A stretch of 20,343 nucleotides of DNA from Planctomycetota bacterium (GTDB lineage Bacteria; Planctomycetota; Phycisphaerae; UBA1845): NCBI GenBank assembly GCA_022561415.1, contig JADFRH010000001.1, positions 9,294-29,636 of the forward strand, read 5' to 3'. The position numbers and the translations under genes were made by a program. Below the pieces are notes generated by a model. That model saw nothing but the letters and a program-made list of their open reading frames with translations, was not told where the DNA came from and ran no database searches. Shown in pieces: positions 14,699 to 20,343 of this stretch; the first letter of the stretch is position 1, and each line of letters opens with the position of its first letter.

Positions 14699-14717
14699 TC
14701 CCGAAAACAGTTCGGGA
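14699..14717 (+). other. 5'-terminal stem-loop in the SH3-gene leader
   Basis: TCCCGAA (14699-14705) pairs with TTCGGGA (14711-14717) across a 5-nt loop. If the promoter assignment is right, the mRNA begins with this hairpin, a position that often protects 5' ends. The ribosome-binding site (GGAAGAGGAG, about 14743-14752) is outside it. Confidence 0.4.
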
Positions 14718-14759
14718 GCACACGGGTTTCCTGTTGGATTCCGGGAAGAGGAGCGCATC

Positions 14760-16046
14760 ATGTATTCAGCAATCAAGTTTTCGGCTCGCGGTGGACGGAT
14801 GGCGGTTGTGGTGGTGGCGACGATGGCCGGGGTGAGCTTGGGTCAGTCCAAGACCGAGACGGCTCCGCGCCGGGCCGAGGTAACCGCCACGGATGTCTAC
14901 GTGCGCAGCGGGCCGAGTTCGAATCACTACCCTGTCATAAAGCTGGGCGCCGGAGACCGCATCACGGTTGTCGGTCAGAACCGTGAGTGGTACGAGATCC
15001 TTCCGCCGGCGGGCACGTTCAGTTTCATCAGCGGCGACTTCGTGGATACGGCTGACAACAAGACGGGCGTGGTCAGCGGCAACAACGTTCGCGTTCGCGC
15101 GGGTTCCGTGCTGCCGGAGTTCGCCAAGAACAAGTACGTCGTTCAGACCAAGCTCTCGCGCGGCGCGGAGGTTTCCATCCTCGGTCGCGATCCGGATGGA
15201 TATCTGCGCATCAAGCCACCGGAGGGCGTGACGGTGTGGGTACACAACGGGTATGTGGCGATTCTTCCCGGAGCCGGCAAACCGGTAAGTCAGTCGGTGG
15301 CTCAGCCGGTGGCTGCTACGGTGCCGCCGAAGTCGGATGCGGTGGCCGATGGCTCGTTACCGAATGAAGCGCCGACGTCTGCGACCGAGGCAGTTGCCGC
15401 CGCTTCGCCGAAGTCCGCCGCCGCGTGGACGTTTCGGGGTCTTCCCGAAACGGAGCAACGTCGAACGCTTGCGGAGATTGACGACCTCGTTCGGGCGGAG
15501 ATGGAGAAGCCGGTCATCGATAGAGAGTTCACTACGATGGGCTCGCGGTACGAGCCGGTGGCTGAGCAAACGGAGGATGAGTTCGCCAGTCGATACGCCA
15601 CGGCGCGTTTGCGGCAGCTTGCCCAGATGTCATCGGCGATCGGGGCGCTGAGATCGTCGCGCCTGCGCGATGAGGAGTTGCAGACCCTGCGACGTGGGTT
15701 CGTCGATGAGCGTGCCAGAATCCGCGAGGAGCTGCCGCCCATTCCCAGCGGTCTCGACGCACAAGGGGTTCTGCGAACCAGTGCCCTCTATCCGGTCGGA
15801 TCCTTTCCGCAGCGCTATCGCCTCACCGATCCGACGTCGAAGCGCGATCGAACGCTTGCCTACGTGGAAGTGCGACCGAATGCGGGAATTGATGTGGCGT
15901 CCTTCCTTGATCGCTATGTGGGCGTCCGGGCCACGGGAAAGCGCCTGCAGACGGGCGGAATTCAGCCGGTTCCGATCTACATGGTCGACGAGATCGTGCT
16001 GCTCGAGGATGAACCCGCCGCCAGCGATTCGCCCGACGAGGGCTAA
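14760..16046 (+). CDS. Secreted protein with two bacterial SH3 domains
   Basis: 428 aa. A signal peptide (AVVVVATMAGVSLG, cleavage near residue 28) is followed by two bacterial SH3 domains. The first (about 38-98) has VYVRSGPSSNHYPVIKLGAGD and WYEI; the second (about 103-170) has NNVRVRAGSVLPEF and GYLRIKPPEG-VWVHNGYV. A Pro/Ala-rich linker (about 171-222) leads to a helical, charged region (about 225-345) and a C-terminal domain (about 350-420) that I do not recognise. SH3b domains often bind cell-wall peptides or mediate envelope protein contacts; no lytic enzyme domain is present. The ATG at 14760 has GGAAGAGGAG about 8 nt upstream. gpsA follows after 48 nt, probably in the same transcript. 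Confidence 0.8.
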   Translation: MYSAIKFSARGGRMAVVVVATMAGVSLGQSKTETAPRRAEVTATDVYVRSGPSSNHYPVIKLGAGDRITVVGQNREWYEILPPAGTFSFISGDFVDTADNKTGVVSGNNVRVRAGSVLPEFAKNKYVVQTKLSRGAEVSILGRDPDGYLRIKPPEGVTVWVHNGYVAILPGAGKPVSQSVAQPVAATVPPKSDAVADGSLPNEAPTSATEAVAAASPKSAAAWTFRGLPETEQRRTLAEIDDLVRAEMEKPVIDREFTTMGSRYEPVAEQTEDEFASRYATARLRQLAQMSSAIGALRSSRLRDEELQTLRRGFVDERARIREELPPIPSGLDAQGVLRTSALYPVGSFPQRYRLTDPTSKRDRTLAYVEVRPNAGIDVASFLDRYVGVRATGKRLQTGGIQPVPIYMVDEIVLLEDEPAASDSPDEG

Positions 16047-16094
16047 TCGACCGGGTCCGGAGATTCGCCGCGTTCCACCCACGGAGGCCGACGC

Positions 16095-17105
16095 ATGCCG
16101 TCACCCATTCCACGTGCCACCGTCATCGGTGACGGCGCTATGGGAACGCTTTGCGCCTTGTTGCTGGCGCAACACGGCACCGAGGTCACGCTGTGGGGTC
16201 GGTCGCCCGATCACGTGGCCGAGCTGAATCGGGCTCGCGAGAACAAGCGATATCTTCCCGGCCATCGGTTCCCCGATTCGCTCCGGCTCAGCAGCGACGA
16301 AGCGTCCGCGTTTGACGGCGCATCCGTGATCGTGTCGGCCGTTCCCTGCCAGTTCACCCGGAGCATCTGGCAACGCCTGGCGGATCACGTTCCCGTAGCG
16401 GTGCCGATCGTGAGCGTGGCGAAGGGGATCGAGGTCGACACGCTGATGCGCCCGACGGACATCATACGGGAGTGTGCGGGTGCCAAGTCCGTGGCATGTC
16501 TTTCCGGCCCCAGCATCGCCCCGGAGATCGCCGACGGCAAACCCGCAAGCGTCGTCGTGGCGGCCACAGATCCCGACTTTGCGCGACGCATTCAACTGGG
16601 CTTTAGCACGAGCTTCTTTCGCGTCTACACGAGCGATGACCTGCTCGGCATCGAACTCGCCGGCGCGGTCAAGAACGTCGTGGCCATCGCCGCGGGCATC
16701 TGCGACGGCATTCGCGCCGGGGACAACGCCAAGGCATCTCTGATCACGCGGGGTCTTGTGGAAATTACGCGGCTGGGGACTGCGATGGGTGCGTTGCCCG
16801 ACACGTTTCGCGGGTTGGCCGGCATCGGCGACCTGATTACGACGTGTATCTCGGGCATAGGTCGCAACCGAAGCGCCGGGGAGCGTATAGGACAGGGCAT
16901 GACGGCCGACGAAGTCATCGCGGCGACCCCATCGGTGATCGAGGGCATTCCCACGACGCGCAGCGTTCTCGAGCTCGCGGCGAAGCACGGCGTCGAAATG
17001 CCGATCGTCTCGGGCGTGGCGTCCGTGCTGTTCGACGGCAAGAGCCCGTCGGAAGCGATCGAAGCACTCATGACCCGCCCGCTCCGCGGCGAGGCGCCCT
17101 GGTAG
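16095..17105 (+). CDS. gpsA: NAD(P)+-dependent glycerol-3-phosphate dehydrogenase
   Basis: 336 aa, cytosolic. It reduces dihydroxyacetone phosphate to sn-glycerol 3-phosphate, the backbone for phospholipids. The N-terminal Rossmann loop reads VIGDGAMGTLCALLLAQHG (GxGxxG; family members more often have GxGxWGTA). Conserved lysines are Lys110 (SVAKGIE) and Lys193 (GAVKNVVAIAAG). The signature FRGLAGIGDLITTC (238-251) and GRNR (256-259) are present. A GGAGG 7 nt before the ATG at 16095 fixes the start. It lies downstream of the SH3-domain gene with no terminator visible between them. Confidence 0.93.
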   Translation: MPSPIPRATVIGDGAMGTLCALLLAQHGTEVTLWGRSPDHVAELNRARENKRYLPGHRFPDSLRLSSDEASAFDGASVIVSAVPCQFTRSIWQRLADHVPVAVPIVSVAKGIEVDTLMRPTDIIRECAGAKSVACLSGPSIAPEIADGKPASVVVAATDPDFARRIQLGFSTSFFRVYTSDDLLGIELAGAVKNVVAIAAGICDGIRAGDNAKASLITRGLVEITRLGTAMGALPDTFRGLAGIGDLITTCISGIGRNRSAGERIGQGMTADEVIAATPSVIEGIPTTRSVLELAAKHGVEMPIVSGVASVLFDGKSPSEAIEALMTRPLRGEAPW

Positions 17106-17175
17106 AGCGCTATCCTCGTCTCACCGGTAACCGTGCAAAAGGCGCGCCATCCACCGACCGATAAACGCATGGGTT

Positions 17176-17197
17176 CGGACTGCGCGGACGCGGTCCG
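17176..17197 (+). other. Stem-loop between gpsA and the ABC-2 permease
   Basis: CGGACTGCG (17176-17184) pairs with CGCGGTCCG (17189-17197), nine pairs including one G-U, with a 4-nt loop. No U-tract follows. It might end gpsA transcription or modulate the permease. Confidence 0.4.
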
Positions 17198-17222
17198 GCC
17201 TTGTCTACGAGAGGCGTGCGCT

Positions 17223-18053
17223 TTGAGCCAATCCGCATCCATGATGCCGCAGTTTCTGCGGGAGCTGGTGACCTACCGGCAGTTGTTGGTCAGCCTGACC
17301 TGGCGGGACATCCGCGTGCGCTACAAACAGTCGCTGCTCGGCATCGGGTGGGCGATACTGCTGCCGCTGTCGTTGATGCTCGTTTTTACGTTCGTGTTCA
17401 CCCGCGCCATCGATGCATCGGCCGTGCGCCATGTGGGCATGCCGTATGCCCTCTACGCCTACACGGGGCTGGTGCCGTGGACGTTCTTCGCGATGGGGCT
17501 TAGCCGGTGCGTGAGTTCGCTGGTCGCCAACCGAAATCTCGTGACCAAGGTCTACTTTCCGCGCGAGGTGTTTCCGCTTTCGTGCGTGGCCAGCTCCTTC
17601 ATCGATTTCTGTATCGCGATGGGGGTGCTCGCTGGCCTGATTCTGTATTTCCATCTGACCGGCGGGTGGACATTCGTGTTTCGACCGGCGCTGCTGATGT
17701 TGCCGGTGATTGTCGGCGTGCAGGTCGTGTTGACGGTGGGGCTGGGGATGCTTTTGGCGATGGCGAACCTGTTTTACAGGGATGTTCGTCAGGTCTTCGG
17801 CGTGGCGATCCAGCTCTGGATGTTCGTGTCGGCCGTGGTGATTCCGGTGCCCCGCGATGGCACCTGGCTCGCATCGATGATCGGGCTGAACCCGTTGGTG
17901 CCGATCATCGGAGCGTACCGTGAATGTATCGTGTTCGGGCGATTCCCCGAGGTGGGTCCGTTCCTGTATGCGTCTGGCGTGGGAGTTATCGTTTTGATCG
18001 TCGGGTGGTTCTCCTTTCGGCGCGCCTCCTTCCGTTTCGCGGAGTGCATCTGA
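17223..18053 (+). CDS. ABC-2 type polysaccharide/teichoic-acid export permease (Wzm/TagG-like)
   Basis: 276 aa, inner membrane. Six hydrophobic segments follow an amphipathic N-terminus. The family signatures are RELVTYRQLLVSLTWRDI/RVRYKQSLLGIGWA (13-44), RNLVTKVYFPREVFPL (104-119) and NPLVPIIGAYRECI (223-236). Such permeases pair with an ATPase (Wzt/TagH) to export lipid-linked polysaccharides. No ATPase gene lies next to it here. I chose the TTG at 17223 because AGAGG lies 8 nt upstream; the ATG at 17241 is a reasonable alternative, and an ATG at 17169 would add non-conserved sequence. The stop overlaps an ATG at 18053 (ATGA), suggesting that a coupled downstream gene existed. Confidence 0.85.
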   Translation: MSQSASMMPQFLRELVTYRQLLVSLTWRDIRVRYKQSLLGIGWAILLPLSLMLVFTFVFTRAIDASAVRHVGMPYALYAYTGLVPWTFFAMGLSRCVSSLVANRNLVTKVYFPREVFPLSCVASSFIDFCIAMGVLAGLILYFHLTGGWTFVFRPALLMLPVIVGVQVVLTVGLGMLLAMANLFYRDVRQVFGVAIQLWMFVSAVVIPVPRDGTWLASMIGLNPLVPIIGAYRECIVFGRFPEVGPFLYASGVGVIVLIVGWFSFRRASFRFAECI

Positions 18054-18065
18054 TGAAACAGCCGC

Positions 18066-18110
18066 CCGGCAAGCCGACCTGCAAGCAGGCTTTGCCTGTT
18101 CCGCCGGTTT
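18066..18110. repeat. CCGGCAAGCCGA-type repeat upstream of the small ORF
   Basis: CCGGCAAGCCGACCTGC is followed by the inverted repeat CCTGC-AA-GCAGG (18078-18089) and then GCCTGTTCCGCCGGTTTG. CCGGCAAGCCGA also occurs in the nadE insert at 7144-7162. This segment may have changed the frame of the gene that starts at 18053. Confidence 0.45.
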
Positions 18111-18369
18111 GTGGGCGGACGAAACGCGGGACGGTGGCGACATTACGATTCGCTGCGGCGTTGCGGGAAGCGGAACGGATCAGGTGGAGCTTCGGAGACT
18201 CCTTTCGCGTGCGCTGGCGCAGTGCCGACGGGCCAGGATAGAGAACATCTCGATCGCAAGCGACTTGAGCCCCAACGACGCCCGGGAAGCCGGTATCACC
18301 AGTCAAGACGACGATCCTCATGATCTCGTAGGAACGAAGGCCGTCGTGAAACCTGGAGTGCAGCCATGA
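18109..18369 (+). CDS. Small hypothetical protein, possibly frameshifted at its 5' end
   Basis: 86 aa from a TTG at 18109; I do not recognise it. The body (ITIRCGVAGSGTDQVELRRLL and onward) has normal residue composition and GC-rich third codon positions, with a likely helix at about 25-42. Its TGA overlaps the ATG of the STAS gene (ATGA at 18366-18369), good evidence for this frame. The start is poor: TTG, no Shine-Dalgarno. The natural start may be the ATG at 18053, which overlaps the permease stop, but that ATG is in another frame and its own reading ends at 18241. A repeat lies exactly between the two (18066-18110), so a frame-changing insertion is a likely explanation. Confidence 0.45.
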   Translation: MWADETRDGGDITIRCGVAGSGTDQVELRRLLSRALAQCRRARIENISIASDLSPNDAREAGITSQDDDPHDLVGTKAVVKPGVQP

Positions 18370-18701
18370 AAATTGACGAACAGCAAATCGGAAGTGCCGA
18401 TGTCTTATCGCCCATCGGAGCGCTTGTCGACCAGGACGGAGAGAAGTTCTCCGCATTGTTGATGAAGCGCGTCACGTCCTCGAATCCGCGTGTCGTCATC
18501 TCGTTCCAGGAGGTTCCGTACGTTGACAGTGTCGCGCTGGAGGGGTTGCTCGACGCCACGGACGAACTCGCGCGTCGCGCGATGACGCTGAAGCTTGTCG
18601 GCGTGCCGCCGGCGTGCCGCGAGATATTGGAGCTGACGGACGTTTCATCGAAGTTCAGCTTCTTCGAGAGTGTTCAGGACGCCGTTCGGAGTTTCCTGTA
18701 A
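18366..18701 (+). CDS. STAS-domain protein (anti-sigma-factor-antagonist type)
   Basis: 111 aa, a single STAS domain. The phospho-acceptor region reads PYVDSVALEGLLDATDEL, with a Ser in the DS(S/x)(G/A) position (about residue 55), and the C-terminal GVPPACREILELTDVSSKF matches the family. Such proteins act as phosphorylation-controlled switches on anti-sigma factors, or as regulatory or structural subunits; no anti-sigma kinase is in the window. It overlaps the small ORF by 4 bp and lies 83 bp upstream of the PilB/GspE gene, so a role at the secretion or pilus machine is possible but unproven. Confidence 0.82.
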   Translation: MKIDEQQIGSADVLSPIGALVDQDGEKFSALLMKRVTSSNPRVVISFQEVPYVDSVALEGLLDATDELARRAMTLKLVGVPPACREILELTDVSSKFSFFESVQDAVRSFL

Positions 18702-18708
18702 CCGACCG

Positions 18709-18762
18709 CTTCAAGGTGGAAGGTTCCAAAGTTGAAGGTCTTGACGTTTTGACGTTTTGACG
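18709..18762. repeat. Degenerate octanucleotide array A3 between the STAS and PilB/GspE genes
   Basis: CTTCAAGG, TGGAAGG (7), TTCCAAAG, TTGAAGG (7), TCTTGACG, TTTTGACG, TTTTGACG, then TGTC. Same strand orientation and same TTTTGACGTGTC end as array A2. It begins 8 bp after the STAS stop and ends 22 bp before the next ATG, so it fills most of the intergenic gap. Confidence 0.75.
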
Positions 18763-18784
18763 TGTCGCCCAACGGATCAATGCC

Positions 18785-20343
18785 ATGCCTGGTTTGATGG
18801 TCGAAAACGCCGTGCGCTTGGGCGATCAGCTCGTTCGCGACGGGCTGATCACCTCCGAGCAGCTTGCGGATGCGCTGGCCAAGCAGCAGGACGACGGCGG
18901 GCGCATTGGCGGAAACCTCGTGGATATCGGGGCCATTACCTCAGCCGCCCTGATTCAGGCGCTGTCCCGACGGCTCGGCATGAAAGGGTGTGTTCTGCGA
19001 CACGGACTCATTGACCCCAAGGTCGCCAAGTGCATCCCCAAAGAGGAAGCCGAAAGGCTGCGCGTGCTTCCGCTCTTTCGCGTGCGTGACGTTCTCACGG
19101 TGGCCATGGTCGAGCCCAAGTCATTGCCGGTGCAGGACCGCCTCCGCAGCATGACCGGCTGCACGATTCGTGCCGTCGTCGTGCTCGAGGAAAACCTCAA
19201 GGAGTACCAAGCCAAGTACCTCGCCGCCGAGGTCAACGTGGACTCTTTCCTCGCTTCCATCGAAGAGAGCGACGTCCATATCACCGAGAACGAGGCCGTT
19301 GACGAAGGTCCGGTGACCGATCTCGACCAGATGATCGAGGGAAGTCCGATCGTCAACCTCGTCAACCTGGCGATTCTGACCGCCCTCCGCGCGGGGGCGA
19401 GCGACATCCACATCGAGCCGGACCGGGACGGCACGCACATACGGTACCGAATCGACGGACAACTCCGAGAAATGCTCAAGCCGCCCAAGGGTGTCCATGG
19501 AGCGGTTGTGTCGCGCATCAAAGTGATCGGGCGCATGGACATTTCGGAGCGACGTCTGCCTCAAGAGGGTCGCGTACACCTCGTGGCCGACGGTCGCGAG
19601 ATTGACCTGCGGGTCTCCACGATGCCGACCGTGCTCGGCGAAAAGGTCGTGATCCGGCTGTTGGACAAGAGCAACCTGAGTTTCGAGCTGGAAACGCTGG
19701 GCGTGTGCGCACAGGACAGCAAAGCCATCACGGCGATGATTCGCAGCTCTTACGGCCTGATGCTCGTGACAGGTCCGACCGGCAGCGGAAAGACGACCAC
19801 ACTCTACTCGGCGCTGGATCTCCTGCGGGACGAGGCGACCAACATCGTAACGATCGAAGATCCGGTCGAGTATCAGCTTCCTCTGGTAAACCAGATTCAG
19901 GTGAACGAGCGTGTGGGACTGACGTTTCCGCGCGCGTTGCGGTCGATTCTACGGCAAGACCCGGACGTCATCATGGTCGGTGAAATCCGCGACGAAGAAA
20001 CCGCCCGTGTGGCGATCCAGGCGGCGCTGACCGGACACCTCGTCCTGTCCACCCTGCACACCAACGATTGCCCCGGCGCCGTAATGCGTCTGCTGGATAT
20101 GGGAATCGAACCCTATCTGATATCGTCAGCCGTGCTCGGGTTCGTGGCACAGCGTCTGGCGAGGAAGATCTGCACGTCGTGTCGTACGTCGTACTACCCA
20201 CCGCCGGATCTGCTCAAAGACGTCGGGTGGGAGCACCGCACAAACGAGCTGTTTCAGCACGGTGAGGGTTGTCGCGAGTGCAGCAACACGGGTTTTCGCG
20301 GACGCGTCGGCATCTACGAAGTCATGCTCATGGACCATGAGCT
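18785..20343 (+). CDS. PilB/GspE-family assembly ATPase, cut by the window end
   Basis: 519 residues visible; the 3' end is missing. It is a hexameric cytosolic ATPase driving type IV pilus extension or type II secretion. An N-terminal MshEN/T2SSE_N-type domain spans about 10-150. The ATPase core shows ASDIHIEP (205-212), RLPQEGR (257-263), Walker A GPTGSGKT (330-337), Asp box TIEDPVEY (356-363), Walker B with DVIMVGEIRDEET (394-406) and His box LSTLHTND (421-428). A zinc site is given by C463-x2-C466 and C496-x2-C499, which is present in PilB/GspE and absent from PilT retraction motors. The ATG at 18785 lacks a clear Shine-Dalgarno; a second ATG four codons on is possible. Pilus versus secretion cannot be decided without the downstream genes. 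Confidence 0.93.
   Translation, partial: MPGLMVENAVRLGDQLVRDGLITSEQLADALAKQQDDGGRIGGNLVDIGAITSAALIQALSRRLGMKGCVLRHGLIDPKVAKCIPKEEAERLRVLPLFRVRDVLTVAMVEPKSLPVQDRLRSMTGCTIRAVVVLEENLKEYQAKYLAAEVNVDSFLASIEESDVHITENEAVDEGPVTDLDQMIEGSPIVNLVNLAILTALRAGASDIHIEPDRDGTHIRYRIDGQLREMLKPPKGVHGAVVSRIKVIGRMDISERRLPQEGRVHLVADGREIDLRVSTMPTVLGEKVVIRLLDKSNLSFELETLGVCAQDSKAITAMIRSSYGLMLVTGPTGSGKTTTLYSALDLLRDEATNIVTIEDPVEYQLPLVNQIQVNERVGLTFPRALRSILRQDPDVIMVGEIRDEETARVAIQAALTGHLVLSTLHTNDCPGAVMRLLDMGIEPYLISSAVLGFVAQRLARKICTSCRTSYYPPPDLLKDVGWEHRTNELFQHGEGCRECSNTGFRGRVGIYEVMLMDHE

Noticed and set aside
15275..15330. Possible family D repeat in the SH3-protein linker (CCGGCAAACCGGTAAG, then Gln/Ser/Val-rich codons)
   Set aside because: Only a short resemblance; Pro/Ala/Ser-rich linkers commonly give such sequence, so the support is insufficient.
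16101..16988. 295-codon minus-strand frame opposite gpsA
   Set aside because: Arg/His/Ala-rich shadow; gpsA is unambiguous.
17205..18143. 312-codon minus-strand frame opposite the permease
   Set aside because: His/Gln/Arg-rich, no hydrophobic segments or motifs; a mirror of the membrane-protein codons.
18709..18762. Possible CRISPR or simple microsatellite
   Set aside because: Units are 7-8 bp, degenerate and without spacers, so not CRISPR; imperfect units with a kept phase differ from a slippage microsatellite.

Overview
The window (about 20.3 kb, GC-rich, roughly 60% by eye) looks like chromosomal DNA of a planctomycete, probably a Phycisphaerae-like lineage. The main reason is the first gene: a secreted protein with a GACC-type Cys-rich start, DCNxNGVPDxCD calcium-loop repeats and a dockerin-like C-terminus ending in YPFPPP..PC, a layout typical of Planctomycetota. 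Lineage is an inference; the window holds no rRNA, tRNA, CRISPR array or insertion sequence that I can see.

Layout. 352-3168 (+) is the secreted dockerin-type protein. It converges on a copper-export pair on the minus strand: a free HMA copper chaperone (5491-5721) followed by a CopA P1B-ATPase (3206-5482). A gene-free stretch of about 590 bp leads to glutamine-dependent NAD synthetase nadE (6310-8064, +), which converges on a small ferritin-like protein (8114-8569, -). Next are a lipoprotein of unknown function (8735-9556, +) and an orphan PAS histidine kinase (9696-10898, +). A cluster of four perfect stem-loops separates the kinase from the minus-strand operon pabB-pabC-nif3/DUF34 (14594 down to 11103), whose genes overlap by 4 and 8 bp. 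On the plus strand follow a secreted double-SH3b protein and gpsA (14760-17105), an ABC-2 polysaccharide-type permease without its ATPase, a small hypothetical ORF, a STAS protein, and a PilB/GspE ATPase cut by the window end.

How the genes relate. pabB and pabC make p-aminobenzoate for folate from aminodeoxychorismate. CopA and the small HMA protein handle cytosolic Cu(I). nadE and gpsA are housekeeping genes (NAD and phospholipid precursors). STAS and PilB/GspE probably belong to a type IV pilus or type II secretion locus continuing beyond the window. Two genes, pabB and the ferritin-like gene, appear to be transcribed as leaderless mRNAs.

The most unusual feature is a set of short, degenerate, dispersed repeats. 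(A) Arrays of 8-bp units (consensus near TTTCGACG or TTCCAACC) lie at 3196-3267, 13116-13163 and 18709-18762. Two of them run into the 3' ends of copA and pabB, where 24 bp encodes an 8-residue period. (B) A hairpin element is present as two inverted copies flanking the lipoprotein gene, one of them inside its coding sequence. (C, D) GGCGCGCC-centred palindromes and ACCGGT-rich 9-bp-period segments sit inside nadE and, three times, inside the histidine kinase (once in its ATP lid). Copies of D also supply the stop codons of the first gene and of the lipoprotein gene. Together these suggest small repeat sequences that colonise gene ends and tolerant protein loops while keeping reading frames open. 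I see this directly in the sequence; that they are mobile is inference.
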